Below are positions 8,442 through 17,537 of a stretch of DNA of 64,000 bases, piece by piece; within the stretch, counting starts at the first letter, position 1, and each line of letters begins with the position of its first letter. Where the stretch lies: positions 2,566,001 to 2,630,000 of the forward strand of contig NZ_CP095074.1 in the NCBI RefSeq assembly GCF_022919835.1, in the 5' to 3' direction. The DNA comes from Halobacillus shinanisalinarum. GTDB taxonomy: Bacteria; Bacillota; Bacilli; Bacillales; Halobacillaceae. A program made the translations under genes and the position numbers. The notes under the pieces were generated by a model. It did not search any database. It saw nothing but the letters and a program-made list of their open reading frames with translations, and had not been told where the DNA came from.

Positions 8442-8924
8442 TTAAGAATTGGATTGGCGGGACTTTAGTTTTATAATTTTCTTTAAAAGTAAACCGGTTA
8501 CTACCCCGGGTATCAAGGACAAAATGGGTAGCCAAATGGGACCTAATAATATACCCATGATTCTTAAATCTGGAGAATAGATAAGTCCAATGGTTACGGA
8601 GTAGGCAGAAAATGCAAATGGCATAAACGAGAAAGGTTTTCCCCCACCCCCTGCATCTTTATAAGCATCCCACATCGCAAAGAAATACAAACAAGGATAG
8701 AACATCAACCAGCCATAATTGGTTTGCTGAATTGCGGTTTTTATATCCCCGTGGAAACTTAGAAGAATTACCTTATTAAAATTTGACTGAACGTTAATTA
8801 AAAATTCCAATCCAATGAAAAGCATGCCTTTTAAGAACTTACCGTTTAAAATTTGCCCAAATCCTGGTAACGCAATACTCCAAAAAAGTTTTTCATATTT
8901 ATGGTTTTGTTTCATATGATCCAT
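8442..8924 (-). CDS. Multi-pass membrane protein, copy A of the DUF3231-associated pair
   Basis: About 160 residues with four or five transmembrane segments. The N-terminal pattern ALPGFGQILNGKFLKG resembles the GxGQ..NG.. signature of small TM2-like membrane proteins, and MWDAYKDAGGG follows a central segment. It is strongly similar to the protein at 47042-47506; both lie directly downstream of a DUF3231 gene on the same strand, so the two genes form a conserved, duplicated unit. No function is known to me. An ATG three codons inside (8915) is an equally good start. Confidence 0.8.
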   Translation of the reverse strand: MDHMKQNHKYEKLFWSIALPGFGQILNGKFLKGMLFIGLEFLINVQSNFNKVILLSFHGDIKTAIQQTNYGWLMFYPCLYFFAMWDAYKDAGGGGKPFSFMPFAFSAYSVTIGLIYSPDLRIMGILLGPIWLPILSLIPGVVTGLLLKKIIKLKSRQSNS

Positions 8925-9012
8925 CCAAGTTATTGTAAATGTTTTTTCATATTTTTCCTATACTAATTTTCGTGTGATGCTCGAAACGCTAAAATTCCGT
9001 GTTGACCGGTCT

Positions 9013-10026
9013 TTATTTGCCTTGTCCTTTTGATAATTTTGTTCTGTCCACTGCTTGGGGAGGCTCTTCCATCCAACCGTGTTTGATGATGATTTTCCCT
9101 CCGTCTTTGGCAAAATCGAAGGTGTTAGTCATCATTTGACCCATTTTTAAAAGCAGGTCACTGCGAAAGCTAAACGCTGCTCCAACTGAGTTACTTCCCA
9201 TACCAAACATCGATAACAGATTTGTGATATACATCATAACTTTGTCTGAAAACGGTGAGATAGTGGAGTTAGTTACGATTCCTGTCCACGTAGAAGATGC
9301 TTGTACATCACTCTCTAATAAAAGGTCCTCCATGGTGGAAACTACTTTTTCCGCAAGTTTTTTTCCTCGTTGAAAATACTGTTTGACTTCTGGATTATCA
9401 GCAACTTGTGCAAAACCAGTCATCAATTGCGCCCCCGTAATGTTTGCCTCTAGCGCTTGGTGCACTAAACCAATTTCAACTGTATTAAGCACGCGTTTCT
9501 TTCCAAAGGGGCTCAAGCCGCTTGTATAACTGGTGTCCTCGACGAATTCAACCTCGTTCGGCATAGGTACACTGGGAGGACGTGCTAAAACACCTTTTTT
9601 TAGTAGGGATTTGGTGCATTTGTTGTAAATCGTTTGACTATCTGAAGTAAAATCATTGTATAAATTACAAATGTCTTCCCGATAAGACATCCCCGAATGC
9701 AATGCATAAAGACCAATCAAAATCTTACTCAGCAAACGAAAATACATTAAATAAAACTGATCGTCAAATAAACGAGGGGCCTGATGGTCAATATCTTTTT
9801 CTGTAAAGGCTACAGGAATGGCAACGCCCTCGTTTTGAAAAATCGCTTTAATAGCATTTATATTTTTCGTTTCTATACTTTGGGCAGATTGTAATACAGT
9901 TCGAGTTTCTTCGTCGTCAGAGTTTTTAATAAAGCGTTCCACTATACGCAACTTCATTGACTTCTCCTGATATGCTTGCCAAAGATTTCCTAATTCTGTA
10001 GACGATAAAGGGATGTTGCTAGTCAT
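9013..10026 (-). CDS. DUF3231 family protein, copy A
   Basis: A 337-residue protein matching the DUF3231 type: two helical, CotF/ferritin-like repeats (about residues 8-165 and 180-330). The second repeat carries QALEANITGAQLMTGFAQVA and the end carries DFAKDGGKIIIKHGWMEEPP. Such proteins are common in Bacillaceae and are suspected to be spore-coat related, but their role is not established. ATG at 10026 is preferred because GGAGGT lies 5 bases upstream; the longer reading to 10044 lacks a site. A paralogue with the same C-terminal pattern lies at 47532-48539, also followed by the membrane protein gene. Confidence 0.82.
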   Translation of the reverse strand: MTSNIPLSSTELGNLWQAYQEKSMKLRIVERFIKNSDDEETRTVLQSAQSIETKNINAIKAIFQNEGVAIPVAFTEKDIDHQAPRLFDDQFYLMYFRLLSKILIGLYALHSGMSYREDICNLYNDFTSDSQTIYNKCTKSLLKKGVLARPPSVPMPNEVEFVEDTSYTSGLSPFGKKRVLNTVEIGLVHQALEANITGAQLMTGFAQVADNPEVKQYFQRGKKLAEKVVSTMEDLLLESDVQASSTWTGIVTNSTISPFSDKVMMYITNLLSMFGMGSNSVGAAFSFRSDLLLKMGQMMTNTFDFAKDGGKIIIKHGWMEEPPQAVDRTKLSKGQGK

Positions 10027-10159
10027 GTTAGACCTCCATATCAAAATGTTTTATTTTATTATGCACGTTTAGTTCCTTTTTATTAGGTATTTCCCATGTA
10101 GGTGATTCCAAGATGTCATTTTTCGTTTACAACGGAAGTTTTTATTCCCATTCAATAGT

Positions 10160-10180
10160 TAAGCAATACCAGCTAATAGA
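10160..10180. repeat. Second dispersed repeat, TACCAGCTAATAGAAG
   Basis: The word ATACCAGCTAATAGAAG occurs here and again at 10541-10557, with a partial copy (ATACCAGCTAAAATT) at about 8205. All three lie just outside gene units of this region. Its nature is unknown. Confidence 0.5.
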
Positions 10181-10264
10181 AGCTCTCTGCTTGTTAAACA
10201 TAAGGGCTCAATAATGGGAGAACAGTATTTTGTCTTTTAAGGTTATCTTGAAATCAAGTCTTCA

Positions 10265-10335
10265 GGAAACGGGGCGCGTTTATCGAATAACGCGTCCTTC
10301 TGTATAGGACTATTTTGCGGAATAAAACATAAAAC
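10265..10335. repeat. GGGCGC-family repeat, copy 11
   Basis: AAACGGGGCGCGTTTATCGAA with AACGCGTCC arms, followed by the tail with GCGGAATAAAACATAAAACC. The whole block and the gene after it recur nearly unchanged at 12717-12991, so the repeat was duplicated with its gene. Confidence 0.7.
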
Positions 10336-10351
10336 CTTTAGGGGTGATAAA

Positions 10352-10552
10352 ATGGGTAGAGATAACGAAACACCTGAAGAAAGAAGAGAGAGGCTAAGAC
10401 AAAAAGAATTAAACAATCCTTCCAGTAGTATACACGGGAGCATTCTTGCTGATTTAGTCGGTGGTTTAGGATGGAAAGGTACTGGAATACTTATTCTTGT
10501 ATTAATATTAGCTGTTATAATATATGCCATTTTCCTCCACTATACCAGCTAA
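10352..10552 (+). CDS. Small single-pass membrane protein, copy A of a duplicated gene
   Basis: 66 residues: a charged N-terminal half (ETPEERRERLRQKEL), a Gly-rich linker (DLVGGLGWKGTG) and one C-terminal transmembrane helix (about residues 43-62). AGGGGTGA precedes the ATG. It is about 90 percent identical by eye to the protein at 12800-12991, but its last six residues differ (HYTS end) because the TACCAGCTAATAGAAG repeat replaces the original 3 prime end. It is related to no named family that I recognise. Confidence 0.7.
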   Translation: MGRDNETPEERRERLRQKELNNPSSSIHGSILADLVGGLGWKGTGILILVLILAVIIYAIFLHYTS

Positions 10553-10679
10553 TAGAAGGTCAACAGGTAGGACTAAAAAAGATAAAAAAGTCATGTTACA
10601 ATAAAATTGACCACACCAAAGAAGCTTCAAAGAAATAATTTTGAAGTTTTTGGCTGAAATGTATATTATTTGTTGATTA

Positions 10680-11879
10680 CTACATTTTAAAAGCCTCTTT
10701 ACGTTTTAACAATGCATATATCCAATGAATGAGCTTGTTTGCGCATGCTATGATAGCGACTTTGTGTGGTTTGCCTTCTTCACGTTTCTTTTCATAGAAC
10801 TCTTTCAGCTTGGGATTGCGGTTTTTGGTTAAGCCGCATTGGACAGCTGTATAGAGTATTTGACGAAGACGGGATGAACCTCTTTTTGTAATGGTATTGA
10901 TCGTTGCTTTGAACTTACCAGATTCGTGAACACTGGGATCAATTCCCGCGTAGGCAACGAGTTTCTTGGGGTGATTAAACTGATCGATTTCCCCAATTTC
11001 GGAGATGATTGTGGCGGCAATCTTTCCGCCGATACCTGGGATCGATTGGATCAATCTATATTCTTCAAATTCTTCTGCCAGGGCATCTATCTCTTCCTCT
11101 AGTTTGGATAGGTGCTCTTGGTATTGGAAAAGCATTTGAATATACATGTTTAGACTCACGGTATGACTCCTGTATAAATTACATTTGAAAGGGTCACGCT
11201 TAGCTGCATCTTTTAGTTTATGAGCTTTCTCTAAACACCAGGATTGAGAGCGTTTTGCCCCACCTTGAAGAATCACCTGGGCGATATCATCTACTTTTTC
11301 ATCCCTCACATCTTTAGAAGTTGGGTAACGACGTAAAGTTGTTAATGATGTAGGTGAATATAAATCTCCGAAGACTCCTTTATACTCTGGGAATACCTGA
11401 TCCAATATAGTCTGAAATTGGAGTTTAATTTGAACATACGTTCCGGTTAGAGAATCATGTTGCCTCGATAAATTACGCAAATTCATCGTACGTACACTTT
11501 TCTTCTGAAAGGCTTCGAGGTCGTCTTCTTTATAGTATAACTCACCTAAAAGAAAAGCATCGATAACGTCTGTCTTTACCTTCCTCAAGCTTGTCTTCTT
11601 AGCTTCGTGAGAGATAACGGGATTGATTAAATAGTAAGTGATTTGCTGTTCTTCTAAAAACTGAAGAACGGGTTCATGATAATGTCCCGTCGATTCAAAA
11701 ATGACAACCGGAGGTTGCCCGGAAGCCTGCTCGACCTCCTGATAGAACCTGTGAAATTCATGCAAACCTAATACATCATGCGTAAATTTAAAGCTCTTCT
11801 TGTAAGGATTTTTCTTCTGTAAAAAGGCTTGGACTTGGCTTTCTCCTTTTGCGATATCCAGGCCAATGACTGGATCCAT
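10680..11879 (-). CDS. IS110-family transposase
   Basis: A 399-residue IS110-type recombinase. The N-terminal RuvC-like DEDD domain shows Asp in GLDIAKGE, Glu in FESTGHYH and Asp pairs in KTDVIDAFLLGE. The C-terminal Tnp20 domain shows IPGIGGKIAATIISEIG, YAGIDPSVHESG and KRGSSRLRQILY, the last with the candidate catalytic Ser. IS110 enzymes excise and insert an element as a circle, guided by a bridge RNA made from the element's own non-coding end. The reading frame is full length. The element's outer ends are not obvious, as expected for a family without clear terminal repeats. Confidence 0.93.
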   Translation of the reverse strand: MDPVIGLDIAKGESQVQAFLQKKNPYKKSFKFTHDVLGLHEFHRFYQEVEQASGQPPVVIFESTGHYHEPVLQFLEEQQITYYLINPVISHEAKKTSLRKVKTDVIDAFLLGELYYKEDDLEAFQKKSVRTMNLRNLSRQHDSLTGTYVQIKLQFQTILDQVFPEYKGVFGDLYSPTSLTTLRRYPTSKDVRDEKVDDIAQVILQGGAKRSQSWCLEKAHKLKDAAKRDPFKCNLYRSHTVSLNMYIQMLFQYQEHLSKLEEEIDALAEEFEEYRLIQSIPGIGGKIAATIISEIGEIDQFNHPKKLVAYAGIDPSVHESGKFKATINTITKRGSSRLRQILYTAVQCGLTKNRNPKLKEFYEKKREEGKPHKVAIIACANKLIHWIYALLKRKEAFKM

Positions 11880-12110
11880 AAGTTACCACATCTCCCTTTA
11901 TAGATTCACCGGTAACCCCTAACCTATCTTGTAGTTTCATAGCTTCGCTTGTTATACGGGATCGTTGTCCCAACCAGCCTCAAACATGTTTCTACAAGTA
12001 GGGGGTGGACAGTATTGCGGACGGGATCAAGTCCCACGGGCGCGAACGTCCTACCCCGGCTACCTCAAGAATAAAACCTATGAAACATAGGTCAACCAGA
12101 AATGACTGGC
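11880..12110 (-). ncRNA. Candidate bridge RNA region of the IS110 element
   Basis: The roughly 230 bases upstream of the transposase are more GC-rich than their surroundings and have no gene. On the transposase strand they form a nested hairpin (outer GGAC/GUCC, inner GGGA-CUUGA-UCCC, plus-strand 12019-12051) and another GGGA...UCCC hairpin (11958-11971). IS110-group elements encode a bridge RNA in the matching place, so this is the expected position and kind of structure. The guide loops are not assigned. Confidence 0.5.
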
Positions 12111-12122
12111 TGACCTTATAAT

Positions 12123-12150
12123 ACGAAGGGCGCGATTGCTTAATAAAAAG
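12123..12150. repeat. GGGCGC-family repeat, copy 12 (partial)
   Basis: GAAGGGCGCGATTGCTTAATAAAAAG matches the left arm and loop. It adjoins the IS110 end region, so the insertion may have landed in or next to a repeat. Confidence 0.5.
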
Positions 12151-12158
12151 TAATGGGC

Positions 12159-12350
12159 CTATATTCTGATGATGAATTGACTTATTATAAACATTAGAAG
12201 TAAAATACCGATTCCTAATACGCCATATCCAAAGCGTTTACGTTCCGATAAATGCTCCCCTTTTATCTCTTTCCAACTAGGATAGAAAAAACTGATTACT
12301 CGGACAGCTATAATGCCGATAGCCACTAAAACGACAGCTAGTACTTCCAT
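12159..12350 (-). CDS. Small two-helix membrane protein
   Basis: 63 residues with two hydrophobic segments (about 3-23 and 42-61) joined by a charged loop (SWKEIKGEHLSERKRFG). AAAGGAG lies upstream of the ATG on the minus strand. I do not recognise the family, and it has no clear operon partner. Confidence 0.6.
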   Translation of the reverse strand: MEVLAVVLVAIGIIAVRVISFFYPSWKEIKGEHLSERKRFGYGVLGIGILLLMFIISQFIIRI

Positions 12351-12459
12351 AAGAATGACTCCTTTCTACAATACTTAGTTACCTTATGCTTACTAAGTAA
12401 AACAAAATGGAGCGATATTTGGTCTTTTGTGGATTCATCTCGAAGCTGATTCCTATAGA

Positions 12460-12482
12460 AACGGGGCGCTTTAATGAAAGAG
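12460..12482. repeat. GGGCGC-family repeat, copy 13 (left arm)
   Basis: AAACGGGGCGCTTTAATG is present just before the ribosome binding site of the next small gene. The right arm is missing. Confidence 0.5.
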
Positions 12483-12495
12483 AGGCTTGTAAATA

Positions 12496-12681
12496 ATGGG
12501 GAAATTAACACAAAAAAAGAAGAATCAACAAAGGGCTTCCTTTATTCTTTTGGCCATTGTTATTATTCTTGGTCCAGCCTTACATAATCATTTTGATACG
12601 ATAAATATTTTAGTTATAGCTGCTCTAATTTTTGTGGCGGTTCTATTTATTGTCGGAAGGGTATCAGAAAGAGGAGAATGA
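12496..12681 (+). CDS. Small two-helix membrane protein
   Basis: 61 residues with a basic N terminus (KLTQKKKNQQR) and two hydrophobic segments (about 14-28 and 36-54). The AGAGAGGC site upstream is modest. The family is unknown; it forms a single-gene unit between repeat copies 13 and 14. Confidence 0.55.
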   Translation: MGKLTQKKKNQQRASFILLAIVIILGPALHNHFDTINILVIAALIFVAVLFIVGRVSERGE

Positions 12682-12716
12682 TTCTTTTGGCCTGACTTAT
12701 TTTTAAATTACTCAAG

Positions 12717-12790
12717 ATACGGGCGCGCTTGTCGAACAAGGCGCCCTTCTGTTTATGGCCATTTTGCGGAATAAAACATAAAACCTTAGG
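12717..12790. repeat. GGGCGC-family repeat, copy 14
   Basis: ACGGGCGCGCTTGT and ACAAGGCGCCC pair strongly around CGA with one bulge. The tail GCGGAATAAAACATAAAACC matches copy 11. Compared with copy 11 both arms changed together (CTTGT/ACAAG against GTTTA/TAAC), again keeping the pairing. Confidence 0.75.
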
Positions 12791-12799
12791 GGTGATAAA

Positions 12800-12991
12800 A
12801 TGAGCAGAGATAACGAAACACCTGAGGAAAGAAGAGAGAGGCTAAGACAAAAAGAACTAAACAATCCTTCCAGTAGTGTACACGGGAGCATTCTTTCTGA
12901 TTTAGTCGGTGGTTTAGGATGGAAAGGTACTGGAATACTTATTCTTGTACTAATATTTGCTGTTATAATATATGCCATTTTCTTCCGTTAA
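12800..12991 (+). CDS. Small single-pass membrane protein, copy B of a duplicated gene
   Basis: 63 residues, near identical to the protein at 10352-10552 in its charged N terminus, Gly-rich linker and C-terminal membrane helix, but ending in FFR. This is probably the original 3 prime end, since the TACCAGCTAATAGAAG repeat is absent here. The upstream repeat and ribosome binding site are duplicated too. Confidence 0.7.
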   Translation: MSRDNETPEERRERLRQKELNNPSSSVHGSILSDLVGGLGWKGTGILILVLIFAVIIYAIFFR

Positions 12992-13012
12992 AGGGGCGCG
13001 ATTGTCTAGTAT
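12988..13012. repeat. GGGCGC-family repeat, copy 15 (partial)
   Basis: AAAGGGGCGCGATTGTC directly follows the stop codon of the small membrane protein gene. Only the left arm is clear. Confidence 0.45.
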
Positions 13013-13184
13013 GACAGTCTCCTCAGGAATGGGAAGGTTAACTGGAGGGATAATATGATCTTCTTCAAAAGTTATTTAAAAGATTTGCTTCCATATATCA
13101 TTGTGTACTGATTATTATGTTTGACTTGCTTTTTCATGTAAATTGGATAAATATGTTTTACAATTTAACCTGTGAGGTGAATGC

Positions 13185-13847
13185 ATGTTTCAATGGCTTA
13201 CAGAGGTCGATAAACCTATTGTTAATAGAAATAAAGATAGACATAGTGATCTTAAGATAGAAACATTAAAGGAAAAGAATAATAAAAATGAAATTTCCGA
13301 TATTTTCTTATTTGTTGCTTCACCAGATACTATATTTAATATAAACTTTCTTACGATGCTACGCACTCCTACAAGTTTTTCGTTGAGTGTAATTTTAAAT
13401 GAAATTGCGCCCCATTATGAAAAGGTACAAATGATAAAAATGAATGACATTGTTACAAAAATCAATCTTAAATTCTTAAAGAGTCATTCACAAAAGCTAT
13501 TAAAGGAAGCCCTATTTAAAGAAACAAAAGATAGCATAATAAATGATATTTATAGGACCGATAAGCTATATATTCCAACGCATGAAACAAAGCTTAAATA
13601 TTTTAAAGTAAAGTGTAAATACATACAACCTGTTTCACATACGGACTTTGAAAGGGTAATGGACTTTATCGATAGTTCCTTTCTTTCGAGTGGTGAATCA
13701 TTTTCGTTAAGACCCTCTGGATGGGTACTAGAAGATGGGTTAAGAAATTCAATCGCGATTAGAACCTTTTCCTCCTTTTCAAAAGAAATAATTTTGGTAG
13801 TTGACTCCATAGACAATACAGTTATTGCTATGGATATATATAAATGA
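13185..13847 (+). CDS. Hypothetical protein
   Basis: A 220-residue protein, probably cytoplasmic, with no signal peptide or membrane helix. It has a polar, Lys/Asn-rich N terminus (about 1-35) and mixed alpha/beta character after that. I recognise no family or catalytic motif. TGTGAGGTG lies upstream of the ATG. Its low GC relative to neighbours suggests an accessory gene. An IS4-type element follows within 50 bases. Confidence 0.6.
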   Translation: MFQWLTEVDKPIVNRNKDRHSDLKIETLKEKNNKNEISDIFLFVASPDTIFNINFLTMLRTPTSFSLSVILNEIAPHYEKVQMIKMNDIVTKINLKFLKSHSQKLLKEALFKETKDSIINDIYRTDKLYIPTHETKLKYFKVKCKYIQPVSHTDFERVMDFIDSSFLSSGESFSLRPSGWVLEDGLRNSIAIRTFSSFSKEIILVVDSIDNTVIAMDIYK

Positions 13848-13893
13848 TCTTGGCGTACGTTTTTACGTTTTCCGCGTTTTGCTGGCTGTCCCC

Positions 13894-15533
13894 CATGCCC
13901 ATCAAGCTAGCATTAATGAAGGGGCAGAATAGAGCCGTTTTTGCAAAGCAATGTCTATGCTACTGAAAAAAAGGCATACCAAATAAGCCTGAGACAGGCT
14001 ATTTTTTAAAAATTACGCTGCTTTCTTTTGGCACGTGGTATACTGATAGACAACACCCAATATATCAAAGACTGTTTTTTTCTCGTATCGGTGAGACTTT
14101 CGCCCGTTTTTCTGTAGGAGGGCAAATAGGCGAAACAGGACCTTTGATAGCTCTTGGGTGCCTTTTTGTATCGATTGAAACAGTAATACAAAATAATCTT
14201 TAATGATATAAATGGCTTTATATTCGCTAAGTTCTTGTTTTTTCTTGGTGAGAAGTATCTGACGCATTTGAAACATGGTGGAAGAACAAAGGAGGATAGC
14301 AATGAGTTGACCATAGAGATGACATTCTAAGCGCTCTTTTTTGATTTCTTTACAATGATCGATTTCAAAGAAGGATTTCCATGTCTTAAACAGGATTTCA
14401 ATTTGCCACCGTAAAGAGTAAAGATCGTGAATGTGTTCCATTGGAACATCTTCGGGTGATGCATTGGTTATGTATACATTCATCGCACTCAATCGTTTAC
14501 TCCGTTCCTTCATAACAATCCCTTTCTTTTTCTCCTTTACCGCATGATTTTCCAATCGTGTTCGGGTTTGCTCTTCCGTAAGTCGGTGGATAATGACTCT
14601 AGTCGGCAGCTTTTGATTTTTCCCAATATAAACATTTGAGATTTCATGGGTTTGTCCTGGCTTTAATTGATGCATGATCTCTTCCATATCTAATTGAATA
14701 TATTCGGTTTGTTTTTTGAGTGTTCCATTTTTGAAGTATTCAGGGTTAGGGTTCTTTAGATAAACCCGAGTGTTTAATTTTAAACGAGAGATATAAGAAG
14801 CGCCCTTCTCGTCCATCTGATGGAGGTCATTTAGGTCAAAATATCCTAAATCACGTACACATAAGTCACCTGTTTGTACCGTCTGTAAGCATGTGGAACC
14901 GTAGGTTCGATCATTTTCTTTACCTGGACCCGAATGAACATGGAGGAATTGGCCACTGAGAAGATCATATTCCAGTTGAATTTTCACGCCAGCCGTATGG
15001 CTACTGCCTCCAGATCCTTGATAGGTTTTAGCAAAAACATCTGGCAATTGAAAGGTCGTAGAATCCAAGATTCGTATACTACGAAACTGTGAAACGTAAC
15101 GATGAGAAAGAACCTGAGAAGTAGACAACTTTTTAGTAAGTAAGGTAGCGAAAACATGTCGTAAGAGCTCGACAGCCGTAGGGTTAAATCGTTGATTAAG
15201 TCCTTCAGGACTCATTAAAACTCCCGTTGAAGATTCTAAACAACTACATAGCTGTGCCAGGGAAGTGCTCGCTACTTTTTGGCTTAACCACACGCATAGC
15301 GCTATTAAATCTTTGGCCTGGTACTTACTCGTCCTTTGAACAAAACCGACTTCTTTGGCCAGCTGTTGGAGAACTTTTGGAGACAAGGATCGTTGTAGTT
15401 CCTGTGAAAAGAGAGTCAGTTCATCTGAAATTTCACGACTCATAAAAAAACACCATCCTTTTCCATATATTACTGAAAGGATAGCGCTTTTTTCGTTTTG
15501 GGGGTAGTCATTTGCCTTAACTTGATGGGCATG
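13894..15533 (-). mobile_element. IS4-family (IS231-like) insertion sequence
   Basis: The ends are CATGCCCATCAAG at 13894-13906 and its exact complement at 15521-15533; this terminal repeat is of the IS231 type. The flanking bases extend the match with C/G runs. The element is about 1640 bp with one transposase gene. I find no clear target duplication, so the ends may have recombined since insertion. Confidence 0.85.
14013..15443 (-). CDS. IS4-family transposase (IS231-like)
   Basis: A 476-residue DDE transposase. The catalytic residues are Asp in [10 protein letters not shown], Asp in VRDLGYFDL and Glu in the IS4 signature [16 protein letters not shown], which fits Y-(2)-R-(3)-E-(6)-K. The likely start is ATG at 15443 (MSREISDEL); a longer in-frame reading to 15620 runs through the IS terminal repeat and is probably not translated. 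The gene looks intact. Confidence 0.92.
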   Translation of the reverse strand: MSREISDELTLFSQELQRSLSPKVLQQLAKEVGFVQRTSKYQAKDLIALCVWLSQKVASTSLAQLCSCLESSTGVLMSPEGLNQRFNPTAVELLRHVFATLLTKKLSTSQVLSHRYVSQFRSIRILDSTTFQLPDVFAKTYQGSGGSSHTAGVKIQLEYDLLSGQFLHVHSGPGKENDRTYGSTCLQTVQTGDLCVRDLGYFDLNDLHQMDEKGASYISRLKLNTRVYLKNPNPEYFKNGTLKKQTEYIQLDMEEIMHQLKPGQTHEISNVYIGKNQKLPTRVIIHRLTEEQTRTRLENHAVKEKKKGIVMKERSKRLSAMNVYITNASPEDVPMEHIHDLYSLRWQIEILFKTWKSFFEIDHCKEIKKERLECHLYGQLIAILLCSSTMFQMRQILLTKKKQELSEYKAIYIIKDYFVLLFQSIQKGTQELSKVLFRLFALLQKNGRKSHRYEKKTVFDILGVVYQYTTCQKKAA

Positions 15534-16124
15534 GGGTACTGCCAACATTTTGACGTTTGACTCACGCAAAGAGAATTCTGACCTAAAAAATTCGATTTCC
15601 TGTCTGTAAGAAACCGACATTTAGGTAGCTTCTTTAGTAAAGCCCCGGTGTGCAAAAATATGGAACGATCCAATTAATAGGTGTTTGGGGGCAACTTTAA
15701 TGTGTTTCCATTAGGTTGGATCTTTTTTGGAAAAATAACGAATAACGAGTTTGACCCACACGCAAAGTGGCCCTTGGATAAGCAAGTCATGGTTATCAAA
15801 TGTTTAACAATCATAAGGAAGTCATTTTAAAACCGTTATCCTATTAGTTTATATGGATGAATTAACAAGTTAGCATAATTGCGAACCCTAAGCGAAATGG
15901 ATTTCCACACTGTGTATAGAAGTCTTTTTGTCTGTTATTATTTAGATTATTGGATAATTCAGCTCGTAGCTTGGGTAGCAATAGTATGGTGGTCTCAGTC
16001 CAATTTTTGGCATAGGCCAGGAATCTTCCATATAGTCCATCTTTACTTTTTCATTTGAATGGTTTACTAGCAATAGCTTTACTTGTGGATTAAATTCATA
16101 CCTCAAAATGGTAACCCCCTTCCA
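15534..16124. other. Gap without a recognisable gene
   Basis: Between the IS4 end and the SDR gene I see no plausible gene. The short frames here lack ribosome binding sites and family resemblance. It may be the remains of the IS target site. Confidence 0.5.
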
Positions 16125-17104
16125 TTAGGAATGTGTGGATTCTCCTCCATCAACATGAAGAACTTGACCAGTAACAAAACGAGAATCTTCAGAAGCAAGA
16201 TAGACAAAGGTTGGTGCGAGTTCAAATGGATGGGCAACTCGTTCCATTGGATTAAATGCTCCATATACAGCGACTTGGTCTGACGAAAAACTTGCTGGAA
16301 TAAGTGGAGTCCAAATTCGGCCGGGAGCGACGGCATTGACTCGGATCCCTTGTTTCACGACATTTTTAGCCAAGGCACGTGTCCAACCAACTATTGCGCC
16401 TTTTGTGGCTGTATAATCAATCATTTGCTGCTCACCTACATACGTCACCACTGAAGTAGTGCCAATGATTGAGCTGCCTGGTTTTAAATGAGGAAGCGCT
16501 GCTCTTGTTGTGTAAAAATGAGAGTATATATTAACTTTGAAGGTGTCATCGAATTGCTCATCTGTAATGTCAAGCAGGCTTAGTTGTTGGAATTGGATAC
16601 CAACGTGGTTACAAAGAATATCGAGACGTCCAAACGTATTTACTGTTTGTTCTACAATGGAGATACACTGTTGTTTGTCTCGCAAGTCACCAGGCATTAG
16701 AAAACAACGTTGTCCGAGTTGTTCAATCCTTGCTTTTGTTCGGTTTGCGTCTTCGTGTTCATCTAAATAAGCGATGGCAACATTTGCGCCTTCTTTAGCA
16801 AATGCAATTGCTACTGCTGCACCAATACCACTGTCCCCCCTGTAATAAGTGCTACTTTTCCTGTTAACTTTCCACTCCCTTCATAGTTCGGGTTTTCGAT
16901 AATTGGGAGGGGGACCATCAATTTTTCCACTCCGGGATGGCGCAGCTGGCGCTGTTCAGGTAAACTTATCGGAATTTCTTCGTAACGTGTGATTTTCCCA
17001 TAGTTAGGGTACATGGGATAAGGTTGAGTTTTCATATTCGCTTTAAACATTTCTTGCATTTGCTTTATTAGCTCTAATTGACGACTTTGATCCTTTTGAT
17101 CCAT
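16125..17104 (-). pseudogene. SDR family oxidoreductase (general stress protein 39-like), frameshifted
   Basis: The two frames together cover a short-chain dehydrogenase of about 325 residues. The first part (from 17104) has a long N-terminal extension (about 75 residues) and the start of the NAD(P)-binding motif KVALITGG. The frame is lost in the G6 run at about 16833-16838; one more G gives [15 protein letters not shown]. The second part then reads through the rest of the fold with the catalytic YTATK near [14 protein letters not shown] and the C-terminal [12 protein letters not shown]. All catalytic residues are kept, so this is either a very recent mutation or a homopolymer error. Related enzymes include the sigma-B-controlled YdaD/YhdF proteins. 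Confidence 0.88.
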
Positions 17105-17537
17105 TGAAACCTCCTATAGAAATAATTTTCTTCTATAGAATGTTTATGTTGTTCATTACAAATAAAGTATAAAGAATGTGAAAAAAGTTATTTACTTTCA
17201 ACACAGAAAAACCCCCGTGATCTTCTAACTGTATTTGGCAATCAGCAATCTTCTAACGCTGGTATACATATTCATACTTCAGGAACTTGACAGGGAGCCT
17301 CTATGGTCAAGAAATGTGGCAAGAGAGCAAGAATGCGTCTTGCATGGCCACCCAGCCTAAAGTGTATTAACACTAAGCTTATTGCATACGCTCGATTGCC
17401 TAAAGGTTCATTTATTAATTGCCACAAACATTCGGCATTATCACACCTCGCAATTAGCTTTAATATTTTATAGTTTACGCATAATTACTGGTTATTAACA
17501 GATTATAATGATGTAAACTCTATTTATTGGAGGCTAT
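17105..17537. other. Divergent intergenic region
   Basis: This 430-base region between the SDR and alcohol dehydrogenase genes should carry their divergent promoters. I see AT-rich stretches near 17460-17515 but no confident promoter or operator, and no gene. Confidence 0.4.

Noticed and set aside
11788..11973. Open frame overlapping the IS110 start
   Set aside because: It lies in another frame over the transposase start and the structured upstream region and has no family resemblance.
15444..15620. N-terminal extension of the IS4 transposase
   Set aside because: The extension translates the IS terminal repeat and flanking DNA and lacks a ribosome binding site; ATG 15443 gives the usual family length.
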